Source of the DNA: Heracleum sosnowskyi
Lineage: Eukaryota; Streptophyta; Magnoliopsida; Apiales; Apiaceae
Reading direction: 5' to 3'
Length of the DNA stretch: 64,000 nucleotides
Assembly: GCA_030848705.1 (NCBI GenBank)
Contig: CM061243.1
Coordinates: forward strand, 114,972,674 to 115,036,673
The translations under genes and the position numbers were made by a program. Under the pieces are notes generated by a model that was not told the origin of the DNA, searched no databases, and worked only from the letters and a program-made list of their open reading frames with translations. Shown one piece after another: positions 9,303-21,280 of the stretch (positions are counted from its first letter, which is position 1; each line of letters opens with the position of its first letter).

Positions 9303-12300
9303 AAGCTAAACTTTGCACATGCCAAGTCTATTCTTTAACTCCTTGATGTAAAGTGTATGCTCAAATGGATACCTCTTGAATCCCATATTCATAAAAGAAT
9401 CAATGATGTGGCTATACCATGCACGTGGAGCTTGCTTTAGACCGTACAAAGCCTTCTTCAAACGATAGACTTTATTTTCTCCGTTCTTTTTCACATTTCC
9501 CGGTGGTTGATCAATATACACCTCTTCTTGTAATACTCCATTCAAAAAAGTGAATTTGACATCCATTTGGTGAACTTGCCACTTGTTTTGAGCAGCCAAA
9601 GAAATTAACAAGCGAATTGTTTCAAGACATGCCACGGGAGCAAATACTTCTTTGTAATCAATACCATATTTTTGCTTGTAGCCTTTTACCACCAAGCATG
9701 CTTTATGCTTTTCAACTTCACCTTGTGCATTCAACTTTGTCTTGTAAACCCACTTGACTCCAATGGGTTTCTTTCCTTTAGGAGCTTCAACTAACTCCCA
9801 AGTTTCATTTCTTTCAATTGCATCAATTTCTTGATCCATGGCTTGTCTCCATTTATTTTCCTTAGCGGCATCTTCAAAAGCAACCGGATCCGCATTTATA
9901 TATAAGGCAAAATCAACAAATTCATCTTCTAAAATTCTTCTCGTTGCTCCATAAAGATCCACCATTAATCTTGTCTTTCTTGGTGGTGAATCGGAACTTG
10001 AAGATGATGATGATGAGCTTGGTGGAGAATTAGATGGTGGAGTAGGTGGAGTGGAGCCTTCTTCTTCAATTGGATCAAATGCATCATCATCAAGAAAAAT
10101 ACTTGAACTTTCTTTCTCATCCTTCCATTTCCATGAAACCTCCTCGTTGAAAATTACATCACGACTAATTATGACTTTCTTTGTGATGGGATTGTACAAT
10201 TTGTATGCCTTAGAAGCTTCACTATAGCCAAAAAAGATGCATTTTTCAGATTTATCATCAGGCTTGCCTCTCTTTTCATCGGGCACATGAGAGTAACAAA
10301 TACTTCCAAAAATTCTAAAGTGAGAGACCCATGGCTTCTTACGACTCCAAGCTTCTTATGGAGTCTTTCCTTGCACACTTTTAGTAGGTGCACGATTGAG
10401 AACATAACATGCACAAGCAACCGCTTCGGCCCAAAACATCTTAGGCAATCCTTTTGTTTTCAACATACTTGGAACAAGCTCCATGATTATTCGGTTCTTC
10501 ATCTCGGCTACCCCATTTTGTTGAGGGGTTGAACGAACCGTTAGTTGATGGCGAATTCCATGCTTCTTCAAAAAACCTCCAAATTCTTCGGACATATATT
10601 CACCACCACGATCGGATCGTAGTGTCTTTAAAGAACGACCACTTTCTTTCTCCACATATGCTTTAAAATCTTTAAATGTTCAAATACTTGAGATTTTTCT
10701 TTGAGAAAATAAATCCACATTTTGCGACTATAATCATCAATAAAAGTGAGGAAATAACGACTACCTCCAATAGAGTTGGTGCGCATAGGTCCACATAAAT
10801 CCGAATGTACCAACTCCAATGGGTTTTTAGCTCGCCATGCCTTCTCTTTTGGAAATGGATCTCGGTGATGCTTGCCAAAAACACAATCTTCACATACTTG
10901 ATCTTGCTTTTGAATATTTGGAATGCCTCTCACCATATGACCTTTACAAATCTTGGATAAAGTGCTAAAACTCAAATGATTACATCGAAGATGCCAAAGC
11001 CAAGACTTGTCATTCACAATTTTAGCAAAACATGGAAGAGCCTCACTTTGAATTTTCAATGGAAACATTTTAGTTGATGTCATCTTGACTCTTGCAACAA
11101 GGATCCCATTTTTATCTTTGATCTCACAAAAAACATCTTTAAAAATCACATGATGCCCCTTTCTTAAAAGTTGTCCAACACTTAAAAGATTATGTTTAAG
11201 ATCGGGAACATAATAAACATTAGAGATATAATTTGTACCTTGCTTTGTTCGAATTGGAACATCACCACAAACTTTGACAATGAGCCTTTTGTTGTCACCC
11301 GTCTTGACTTCTCGTTGGACACTTTCGTCAAAATTTACAAAGCAATTTTTCTTTCCGGTCATGTGGTTAATACAACCACTATCGATATACCAAACATCAT
11401 CAAGAGATTCTTCTTGAACTTCTTGAACGTTACTAACAAGAAGCATACTTTCATCTTTCTCCTCAATGTCCTCATGTAGAAAATTTGAGTCATCTTTTTC
11501 ATCATTAATCCTTTTGTAACAATCTTTTTTCATATGCCCAATTTTATGACAATAATGACATTGAAAATTAAAAGAATTACTTCTCCCTCTTCCATTGTAA
11601 CCTCCACGAGATCTTCCTCTTCCTCTTTGGAATGAGCTTGAATTTTCGCTTGACACATTTCCGCTTCCCTGTCCTCGACCACGAAATGATCCTCTTCTAC
11701 CTCTTTCTCTAAAACCGCCATGATTAGTGTCTTGAACTTGGAAAGCTTGCTCGGAAGGAGAGGAATCAAATTGCTTGATGCGAAGTTCATGAGATTGGAG
11801 TGAGCCCAACGATTCTTCAAGAGAGAAAGTATTTAAATCCTTTGATTCTTCAATAGCCACAACAACATGCTCAATTTTTTGAGTCATGCTACGAAGAATT
11901 GTTTCCAAGACTTTTTTATCCGTAATATCTTCACCATTTACACGAAGTTGATTAATAATCGAAATTGTTCGATTATAATATTCCTCCACCGTTTCACTTT
12001 CCTTCATCTTGAGTGAATTAAATTCACCTCTTAGAGCTTGAAGTCTCACCATTTTTACTCTTTCTTCTCATTTGTAGGCCTTGTTGAGGATATCCCATGC
12101 CTCCTTTGATGTTGATGCCGTTGAAGTTCTCTCAAAAATTACTTCATCCACCGCTTGATAAATAAAGTAGAGAGCCTTCTTGTCCTTCTTTCGATTTTCC
12201 TTCAAGGTACTCAATTGTTGTGGTGAGAGATTGGCTTGATTCGCCGATTCTTCATATCCACTTTCCACAATCTCCCAAAGATCTTGAGATCCATATAAAA

Positions 12301-12385
12301 CCTTTATTTGTATGCTCCATTGGTTGTAATTCTTTCCCGTAAAACGAGGAAGTTGAGGTTGCAACATATTGTTGTTGGAAGCCAT
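9303..12385 (-). pseudogene. Copia A gag-pol polyprotein, internally deleted
   Basis: Start is the ATG at 12385 (MASNNN). Domains in order: Gag (LPRFTGKNYNQW), zinc knuckle CHYCHKIGHMKKDC, protease WYIDSGC, GAG-pre-integrase (HLRCNHLSF and CEDC), integrase with LVHSDLCGP, SDRGGEY and a degraded VAEMKNR, then the first half of reverse transcriptase to [11 protein letters not shown]. The RT then jumps from HTLYIKE to the polyprotein C-terminus LKNRLGMCKV, so the YVDD catalytic box and all of RNase H are gone. Other lesions: TGA at 12068-12070, a frameshift near 10680 and a stop near 10358. It cannot encode a working polyprotein. Confidence 0.85.
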
Positions 12386-12411
12386 CTCTAAACCTTGCCC
12401 TGATACCACTT

Positions 12412-12769
12412 TGTAGGAACTTAAGTGTATAATAAAATGTTGGAGATTAAAGAGAAGAAACTTGTTCTCAATAATCTACACAACTTACTCACACAAAATA
12501 GATAAAACTCACAAACGTATTTCACTCAAAAGGTTTTGATAATTCTTAATAATTACAAAGTTTGGAAGATTGTCCTATTTATAGGACTACATGGAAGCTA
12601 CTAGAATGCTTGTAGTACATGCACCTTTAATTAATATGTAACTCCCAAGTACATGAACAATGTTGAAATGCAAAAGGTCTTGAAGCTCAAAAGTTTATTC
12701 TCGGAACTTCCAAGAACATTCTAGATAAATAAAATAATAAACCAAAGTTTAGATTATAATATTTTAACA
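12412..12769 (-). repeat. 5' LTR of copia A
   Basis: Near-identical to 8936-9293; the adjoining CTGATACCACTT on its left is the tRNA-Met primer binding site read on the plus strand. Confidence 0.85.
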
Positions 12770-12804
12770 GCCCCCTTAAGCTAAACTTTGCACATGCCAA
12801 GTCT
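12770..12804 (-). repeat. Extra 35-bp copy of copia A polypurine tract and pol 3' end
   Basis: Identical to the sequence just inside the 3' LTR (from 9294) apart from one G/C in the purine tract. Its presence outside the 5' LTR is abnormal for an integrated element and suggests a tandem or circular intermediate, or recombination between neighbouring copies. Confidence 0.7.
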
Positions 12805-13303
12805 GCCGGCAAGTTTCTCTCATTTGTTCATACTGCATATGTGCACAAATATATAACATATCTGTCACTATACTTTAAAAAAAGTAATCTAATACATTTG
12901 TTTTTTGAAGCAAAAAGAAAAAATTACAAAGTTTTTTACAGAAAAAACTCAAATGGAGTTGGTAGATTGAGTAATTCAAAAACTGAAATACATATATACA
13001 TATACACACCTGAGACTTGAATAATCTGTCAAAGGGATTCTTGTGTTTCCAGTGGAACTGACTGCATATTTGTTTCGTAATGACCACTGTTTAGCAAATT
13101 AGTAAACGAGTGAATATTACGGGGAGACAAAATCTGATTGTGGCGACGATTTGCATCATGATTAAGGGCAGGAGATTGAGAAACGTGACTAAGTTCATTA
13201 TGAGTAGGAAAGAGTTCGAGGGCAACTCTTTTGCTGCTACGACCAATTTCGTGACCATTGCTTTTTCTCTTGTGAGAAGAAGCAACATGAGCAGCATTGC
13301 TGG

Positions 13304-14182
13304 CTGCAGTCACAAAAATAAATGAGAAATATGTCAAATAACATATTTTACATGTCACAGAAATTTAAATATTATTTTGTCACATGAATATAAAGTAAAT
13401 GTGTGTGTATATATATTAGTGGACGACATTGTTAATAGGGTTATATGTTGGCCTGAGGACGTGAAAGAGATGTAATATATGTGTATGCAGAACGGATAGA
13501 TGGATGCTATACTGATGATGCAGCTATAGATATTAATATGTCTATCCATGTGTGTAAGAAGTGTGAAAAAGGAAATGACTGAAGAGATGCAACTGAATGT
13601 TGAAAAGACACATCCTGCCGTTTGAGAAAAAAATGGTGGGATATAAGGTCAAACATTAAACATTAGTTTTAGGATTTTCACAAAAGTTTCAGTTTTTTTG
13701 ATATTTTTTTGGGTACATCATTTATTTATTTATTTATTTTTTGGAAAAATATCAGGAATTACATTTGCTATGATTTAAACTTATATGAAAAAACAGATGC
13801 AACTTATGAGGGGTAAAAATGAGTGAACTTGAAGTGTTAGAATTGAAGATTAAATTTTTTTATTCAGATTTTGTTTCACACATGTTATCATCTTATTCAG
13901 ATTTAAATTAATCTGATGTACCAAATTCCACCTAAACTTTTATCAAATTCATTTGAAAACATTTACATAACTGTTAGGATTTGGATTTCTCTCTTTAATG
14001 TTAAAAAAATCAACACTATCTTGTCTTAATTGAAAGAAATGATTATAATAATTTTCTAATATTACTTTCCTAGGGCATGTGTTAGAAGCTTAACTTGAAT
14101 GTGTACTTTAACATTTTTATTCATCTTGATGTTAAGAAAAATTACTCAGTACATATTGTATATAAGTTATACAGTAACATAT
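13304..14182. other. AT-rich spacer, no gene seen
   Basis: Contains homopolymer-rich and ATTT-repeat sequence (13720-13740). It is probably intron or flank of the minus-strand pseudogene and ends at the copia B target duplication (CATAT, 14178-14182). Confidence 0.3.
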
Positions 14183-15351
14183 TGTTGGGTATAATTAAGA
14201 ACTACACAGCAACAATATCAGTTCCAGGATAAAACAACTCAGATCAATCCATGACAATGAAACAACGACCTGCACCTCAGTTCGCCCAAAAACCTATGTA
14301 TATTCTGTAGGTATGTATTCAGAGAGAAAACAAAGAAGAATATTATTGTTAGGGTTTTTTGAGTAACATATATTCGTACAATATCTTACTTACTCTGTCC
14401 AACGTTTTCTTTTGTATATATATATATAAATACAACACAAAATGTAACAGACCAAATAAAATTGTAACTGAAGATATGACATTTAATACTAAATATTCTG
14501 ATTTAATTTCATTAACAGTTGTCATCAGGATTTCATATCAGTTACAGCTTCCATCAGGATTTAATCCCATCAGGATTAGTACTTACTCAAGTCAAGCCAT
14601 TAGGACTTGCTGTCCGTCAGGAGTGGCATCAGTACTTGACCGACCATCAGGATTTCGTCAGGACTGGACCTACCATCAGGATCCAAGTACTGACCCAGGC
14701 CATCAGGATCAGTAGTCATCAGGATTTAACTCCAAGTACTGACCCAGACCATCAGGATTTATCCAAGAACTAGTCCATCAGGATTTAATATAAATCCCGA
14801 CCCAGTTCGTTGAGCTGTTACAAATCAATACTGATACTGTTAAATTAAATCAATAAATAATATTAAATAAACAGGTAATAAAATTCCTCGCCCAGGTCGC
14901 CTCGCGTACGCGAGACGCTGAGACATTCACCCAAATCGCCCTTCGACCCGAGTCGAGTCGTGTCGTGACGTGGCGTGGCGAGGCGAGGCGGGCGGCGACG
15001 TCGCGTGTGTGTGTGTGCGCGCGTGAGGCACACAATAACACCATGCACACCCACATGCCTTAGTAGTTCTACACTACTCTTGCACATGGTTCTATATAAA
15101 CCCGCCACCAACCTCTCATTACCATTTCTATGTGGGATATACGTTATTTCAACTTACACAACCCACATAACCCATTTCAATTAGCAACCTATTTCAACTC
15201 AATTTATTTATGGATTCCACTAAGAAAATGTCTTAGATCCAAACATGAAAGTTTAAGTCCTCATATCAAGGAACAACCTCCAATTGTTAGTTTCTAGAAA
15301 TTCCATCAAGAACATATTTAAAATATGTCTCAAACTTTTCATTTTCTAACA
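14183..15351 (-). repeat. 3' LTR of copia B (1,169 bp)
   Basis: It is 226 bp longer than the partner LTR because 20333-21275 lacks a block (about 14676-14905) present here. Contains nine exact CATCAGGA words and a (GT)n run near 15003. Confidence 0.9.
14523..14786. repeat. Cluster of CATCAGGAT words in the copia B LTR
   Basis: Nine exact CATCAGGA octamers occur in about 265 bp, several inside near-repeats such as CCATCAGGATTT and spaced irregularly. The shorter partner LTR keeps four. Possible enhancer-type motif; the function is inferred only from recurrence. Confidence 0.7.
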
Positions 15352-15876
15352 ATCCCCCATAAATCCATACAGAAATGCATATCGGTCCTTATCATGACTT
15401 CTTTTTCAAAGTCGGTACCCTTCCGGGTTTGAACCCTCCTAAGTCCTCTACTTCGATGGCTACCGGATCTAGATGGAATGTATCACCTTGAATCTTTATC
15501 CGTTTGGTGTAACCACACTCCACAGACGACGACAAATCAAAGGCTATGGTGCTGATCTACGGCTTTGAGACGTTAATGGTCCTGTCTCGATCCTGTCCGT
15601 CGAATGCTTCAAGGAATAACCCTTTCCTCTAATTGCGACCACACAATTACATTCGCTTAGCTGGGCATCTCCAGAGATTACTGCAATCATCTCGTCAAAT
15701 GACTTGACCCCATTCAGAGTTCAAATAACTCTTGCTATACTGGTAGTATCAGTACCTTTTAGGTTTACAGGGGATAGACTCAGATACGTGAGTATCAAGG
15801 TATATAGTAAAGGTACTACCAACTCATCCTCACAACTTGTTATTACCACATTGAATACACTTCAAGGGATCTCCTC

Positions 15877-18800
15877 TCAGGTGTATTCGGTTCCCGTTGC
15901 TGATGAATCATTATGGGCTATCAGTCCCATCCCCAACCTCGACTTAAGAACTACTGCATGCTCAAGTCCTTTAGTCAAATGATCAAATATATTATCCTGA
16001 GTTCCAATGAACTCTATAACAATAATCCTCTCAGACACTAGACCCCTTATAGACTTAAGTCTAACTTGGATGTGTCGTTTTGTTTTAGCATTATACTTTT
16101 TACTACTGATCTTGTCGATAGTTGTACAACTATCACAATGAACAACAATGGCTGGAAACGGTCTGCTTACTACAGGTAACACTGACATAGGTCCATGTAA
16201 CCATTTAGCCTCCGTCCCCGTGGCATTTAGTGCACACAACTCAGCCTCAAAAGTAGACCGAGTAATAAAAGTCTGTCTAGTAGACTTCCAGGATATTGCT
16301 CCACCTGCTAGGGTAAACAAATATCTAGTCACTCCATTGGTACCAGATTTCTTAGCTATCCAACTTGCATCACTGTATCCCTCGAGTACACCAGGGAATC
16401 TTTGATAATGCAAACCAAGGGAAATAGTTCCCTTAAGATATCTAAGAACTCTATCCAGTGCCTCCCAATGAGTCTTGTTTGGACAACTTGTATATCTAGC
16501 TAACTTAGACACAGAATAAGAAATATATGGTCTAGTCACATTAGCAAGATATTGCAAACTCCCAATAATATGAGAATACCTTAACTGAGACACATGAATT
16601 CCCGAACTATTCTTGACAAGGGCAACTTTAAGATCATACGGTGTACTAGCGATTCTAAAATTTGAATAACCATACTTCTGAAGTATAGATTTATCTATAT
16701 AATGAGGTTGTGTCAAGGTTATTCCATCAGTTGACTGTGTCAACTTGACCCCAAGAATCACACTAGCCTCACCCATATCCTTCATTTCAAAGTGCCTTTT
16801 CAAGAAACTTTTTGTCTCGTTAATAATCTTAATATTGGTTCCAAACAATAATATATCATCCACATATAGGCACACGATAATATATTCATTTCCTTTAACC
16901 ATGTAGTAAACACACTTGTCACTTTCATTAACTACAAACTCTGATTCTAAAACAGTATCATCAAACTTTTTATGCTAGTCTCTAGGAGCTTGTTTTAAGC
17001 CATATATAGACTTGATCAACTTACATACTTTCCTTTCGTTACCAGAAGCAACAAATCCCTCAGGCTGATCCATATAAATCTCTTCTTCAAGATCACCATG
17101 AAGAAAAGCTGTCTTTACATCCATTTGATGGATGATAAGACCATGTACGGAAGCCAATGCTATAAGCATTCAGATTGTTGTCATTCTTGCAACAGGAGAG
17201 TATGTATCAAAGTAATCAATGCCTTCCTTTTTCCTAAAACCCTTAGCTACCAACCTAGCCTTATACTTATCTATTGAGCCATTCAGGTTCATCTTTCTTT
17301 TGAAGATCCACTTACATCCTATAGTAGTACACCCAGGAGGAAGATCAACCAACTCCCATGTTCCGTTAGAAACAATAGAGTCAATCTCACTCTTTACAGC
17401 ACCTTTCCAGTGCCTTGAATCCAAAGAATCCATGGCCTGTCGGAAAGTTAAAGGTTCATCCTCGACATTGTAAGTGACAAAATCACTTCCAAAGTCCTTG
17501 ATTACCTTTGCACGCTTAATCCTTCTAGGTTCATCTACTTCGTCAGAAGTAGAACTACTAGCAGGATCTTCCCCCACATTTGTCATCCTTTCCACATGAT
17601 CAGGAATAGAACTCGATGTGTGAGTGGGATCATCATTAGAAATATCTTGAGGTATGCCAGTCGTCATAGGGAACACATCCTCAAAGAATGTTGCATCACG
17701 AAACTCAACTATAGTGTTAGCCACTATACCGTCTATGTCAGATTTTAACACTAAAAATCTTATATCCTTAGTGGTTTCAATATAGCCCAGAAAGATGCAA
17801 TCAACAGTTTTCGGACCTAGTTTCTTTCTCTTGCGTCCAGGGACAAGCACCTTTGTAAGGCAACCCCACACACGAAGATACTTTAAACTTGTCTTTCTAC
17901 TTTTCCATAATTCATAAGGTGTCTTGTCCATATGTTTTAGAGGGACTCTATTCAGAATATGGCAAGCCGTATTCAAAGCCTCTCCCCACATGTATTTAGG
18001 CAACCCAGAATTAATAAGCATGTTGTTAATCATATCTTTAAAAGTTCTATTCTTTCGTTCAACCACCCCATTAGACTCAGGTGTGTATGGTGGAGTCACC
18101 TCATGAACTATACCATTGCTTGCGCAAAATTTATTAAACGAGGTACTAGAATACTCACCACCTCTATCAGATCTCAAACGTTTAAGTACTTTACCAGTTT
18201 GTGTTTCAGCTTCAGTTTTGAACATAATGAATTTTTCTAGTGCTTCATCTTTATGCCTAAGTAAATAAACATAACAGTATCTACTACAATCATCTAAAAA
18301 GGTAATAAAATATCGTTTATTATCCTTAGTCAACATGCCACCAAATTCACATATGTCTGTGTGTACTAAATCTAATACTCTTGAATCCCTAACAACATTA
18401 TGAAAGGGTTTCCTAGTTTGTTTAGCAGTCACACATACTTGACATTTATATTTCTTATCAATGACATGTTTTGGAATCAACTCTAAATTCATCATATTCT
18501 TTAGAGCACCAAAATTTAAATGACCAAGTCTAGAATGCCACAACACTACACCATATTTGACCTATTGCAAGCCCATAACATGTTTGTGTTGCATAAAATG
18601 TTACTATAGATAAGAAACTTGCATATTTATTGTAATACTTTCACAAAGTGTTGTATAAAATAGAAAAGGGCTGCAAGGCTAAGAAGCAGTTCAGTAATTT
18701 TAGAATTATTGCAATACTTCAGAAAAGTGTTACAATAACATATCACTTTTTTGGTCAATTTGACCGAATAGTGTAGGCGGGAGTTCAATTTTTTCATTGG

Positions 18801-20289
18801 GCGGGCGATTTTAGTGCCAAATATTTTGGTACCAAAATTGGTATTTACACGAAAATAAATTAACAGAAGGTGCAACACTATCATTAATAAAACTGCCCAA
18901 AACAGGCTCAACATTTATAAAAAACAAACCATCAGACAAGTAACCTTTGCCAAAAAATACACCAGTATGTGTAATAACTACTTTATTACACTTCAAAGAA
19001 AGTTCAAAACCATTCTTAACTAAACAACTTCCACTTATTATATTTCTACGAATATCAGGAACATGATGCACTCTAGTGAGGGATAGAACACGCCCGGAAG
19101 CAAACTTCAGGTCCACATTTCCTATTCCAAGAACTTGAGCATCACTTGCATTCCCCATCGTCACTGTCAATCCATGAGTCTGTTGATAAGACACAAATAG
19201 AGTAATATTAGTACAAATATGTACATTAGCTCCAGTATCAATCAACCATTCATGAGACAGATAAGTGGAAAGAAGTACATGGTTGTAGGTAACATACCCG
19301 TCATTGGTTCCAGAGGCAACAACCTCACCAACAACCATGTTAACCTTTGACCCATCAGTGGTTCCAAGCACAGTATTAGCTTATGCTCCCACAACAGTTT
19401 TCTTTGCTTTCTTTGCAGGACAGTCCTTGCTCCAATGACCAACCTGTCCACAAGACCAACATGGTTTGTCTTTCTTTGGTTTCTTAGTCTTGTTCTTGTC
19501 ATTTTTAGGTTTAGTATTATCCTTCTTAGTGATAGCCTTTCTTTTCTGTCCAACAGTCACTACATTCACCTTCGAACCCCCATGTTCAGCAGGCATCACA
19601 TGTCCCTGTTTGGACTTGTGTTGTTCCTGCACAGAGATGTCCAACATAAGGTTTGTCCAAGTGATCTCTCCTTTCTGTCTTTTTAGGGAGAGAGCAAACT
19701 TTTCCCAAGACTTAGGGAGCTTTTCAATCACTGCCATAACCTGAAACTTCTCAGGAAGGTCCATTCCGGACTCCTTCAAAGCATTCACCAACATCTCAAA
19801 CTCGTGTCCCTGCTCAGTCATGGATTTTATATCCACCAGTTTAAAATCAAGGAACCTAGCCACAAAATACTTTTCCAACCCTTGCGAGTCAGTATTATGT
19901 GTCTGTTCCAGCTTCTCCCATAAGAGCTTAGCAGTGAAGGAGTCAGATGAATAAACATCAAATAGAGTGTTCGCTAAAGCTGCCAGTATAGCAGCCCTAG
20001 CCACCCAATCCTTTTCCTCCCACATAGCATAAGCCTTAAGAGTTTCAGCCTTATCCTGATCAATAACCGGTTTCTCATACTACACCACCGGCTATAGACC
20101 CTTTACTGTAAGCCACCGTTTCATCTTTTTCTGCCAACGAGAAAAACCAACACCCCCACCAAATTTATCAGGCATTCCTGACAAATCGATAGGCTGTGGG
20201 AAACGGTACGTGGTCCAATCAATGGTGGGTATAGTACCACCAGACTCAGAAGCAATAGCACCAACAAGAGTTACAGTTTCGTTAATCAT
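15877..20289 (-). pseudogene. Copia B gag-pol polyprotein, decayed
   Basis: Start is taken at the ATG at 20289 (MINETVTLVG). Gag runs to the zinc knuckle CWSCGQVGHWSKDC; protease follows with WLIDTGANVHIC (DTG variant). GAG-pre-integrase has the HHCC residues (LWHSRLGHLNF, CQVCVTAK); integrase has LVHTDICEF, SDRGGEY and [10 protein letters not shown] has QMDVKTAFLHGDLEEEIYM and CLYVDDILL; RNase H ends near 15877. In-frame stops lie near 20092, 20083, 19381, 17170 and 16975. A 273-bp insertion (18544-18816) separates protease from integrase. Most catalytic residues are readable, but the polyprotein is not translatable as one unit. Confidence 0.85.
18544..18816. mobile_element. Small CACTA-family element inside copia B
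   Basis: The left end CACTACACCATATTTGACC closely matches the CACTA ends at 46290 and 56954, and the right end is TAGTG (18812-18816). The interior carries GTTGCA and GTGTTACAATA-like words, as in the subterminal regions of those larger elements. It falls between protease and GAG-pre-integrase coding sequence. The 3-bp target duplication is not clear (CAA versus CCA). Confidence 0.6.
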
Positions 20290-20332
20290 CTTGCTAATTA
20301 ACAATATATAACACGAATAATCTCTTCAAGAT

Positions 20333-21275
20333 TGTTGGGTATAATTAAGAACTACACAGCAACAATATCACTTCCAGGATAAAATAGCTCAGATCAATCC
20401 ACTCACAGTAATGGCAATGATCAACAGCGACCTGCACCTCAGTTTGCCCAAAAATCTATGTATATTCTGTATGTATGTATTCAGAGAGAAAACATAGAAG
20501 AATACGACTGCTAGGGTTTTCTAAGTAACGTATATTCGTACAATATCTTACTTACTCTGTCCAACGTTTTCTTTTGTATATATATATAAATACAACATGA
20601 AACGTAACAGACCAAATAAAATTGTAACTGAAGATATGACATTTAATACTAAATATTCTGATTAATTTCATTAACAGCTGTCATCAGGATTTCATATCAG
20701 TTACAGCTTCCATCAGGATTTAATCCCATCAGGATCAGTACTTACTCAAGTCAAGCCATTAGGACATGCTATCCGTCAGGAGTGGAATCAGTACTTGACC
20801 GACCATCAGGATTTCGTCAGGACTGGACCTACCATACATTCGCCAAAATCGCCCTTCGACCCGAGTCGTGTCGTGATGTGGCGTGGCGTGGCGAGGCGAG
20901 GCGGGTGGCGGCGGCGGTGCACGCGCGTGTGTGTGTGTGTGTGTGTGTGTGCGTGAGGCACACAATAACACCATGCACACCCACATGCCTTAGTAGTTGT
21001 ACACTACTCTTGCACATGGTTCTATATAAACCCACCAACCTCTCATTACCATTTCTATGTGGGATATAAGTTATTTCAACTTACACAACCCACATAACCC
21101 ATTTCAAGCAACCTATTTCAACTCAATTTATTTATGGATTCCACTAAGAAAATGTCTTAGATTCAAACATGAAAGTTTAAGTCCTCATATCAAGGAACAA
21201 CCTCCAATTGTTAGTTTCCGGAAATTCCATCAAGAATATATTTAAAATATGCCTCAAACTTTCCATTTTCTAACA
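20333..21275 (-). repeat. 5' LTR of copia B (943 bp)
   Basis: Same ends as 14183-15351, but a block of about 226 bp is missing around 20835. A (GT)n microsatellite at about 20925-20951 is longer here than in the partner. Confidence 0.9.
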
Positions 21276-21280
21276 CATAT

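Larger units (their letters stand above)
8936..12803 (-). mobile_element. Copia A: decayed Ty1/copia LTR retrotransposon
   Basis: Two LTRs (8936-9293 and 12412-12769) with TG...CA ends flank a minus-strand gag-pol. The PBS CTGATACCA next to the 5' LTR is complementary to initiator tRNA-Met, and a purine tract (GGGGGG) abuts the 3' LTR. The insertion lies in the second PF04195-like gene. It lacks an evident target duplication, and 35 bp of its own pol 3' end are repeated outside the 5' LTR (12770-12804). Confidence 0.85.
7716..13303 (-). pseudogene. Second PF04195-type or related coiled-coil gene, split by two transposons
   Basis: Read on the minus strand, an exon at about 13010-13303 (acceptor CTGCAG, donor CAG|GTGTGT) is followed by an exon whose acceptor is near 12828. 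That exon is interrupted by copia A (8936 to about 12803) and by a hAT-like element (8059-8868). Across both, one coiled-coil frame can be followed: VVLKYNKNNDLLRQAEERAS, then WEKDMEMAHLKSKISNFQEK on the far side of the hAT element. Stops appear near 7917-7925, and an acidic C-terminus (EDEEDTALSSVGERKEVEKG) ends at the TGA at 7716-7718. Such Lys/Glu coiled coils are typical of the C-terminal part of PF04195-family transposon proteins, but the diagnostic N-terminal block is not visible here, so the family call is tentative. Confidence 0.5.
14183..21275 (-). mobile_element. Copia B: complete but decayed Ty1/copia LTR retrotransposon
   Basis: LTRs at 14183-15351 and 20333-21275 begin TGTTGGGTATAATTAAG and end TTTTCTAACA. 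The element is flanked by a perfect 5-bp duplication CATAT (14178-14182 and 21276-21280), which fixes the borders at 7,093 bp. A purine tract (ATGGGGGATTG on the minus strand) abuts the 3' LTR. The sequence next to the 5' LTR does not match the usual tRNA-Met primer site. gag and pol lie on the minus strand with several stops, and a small CACTA-type element sits inside pol. Confidence 0.92.

Noticed and set aside
14359..14773. Two plus-strand ORFs with repeated HQD/SG peptides
   Set aside because: They translate the CATCAGGAT repeats of the copia B LTR.
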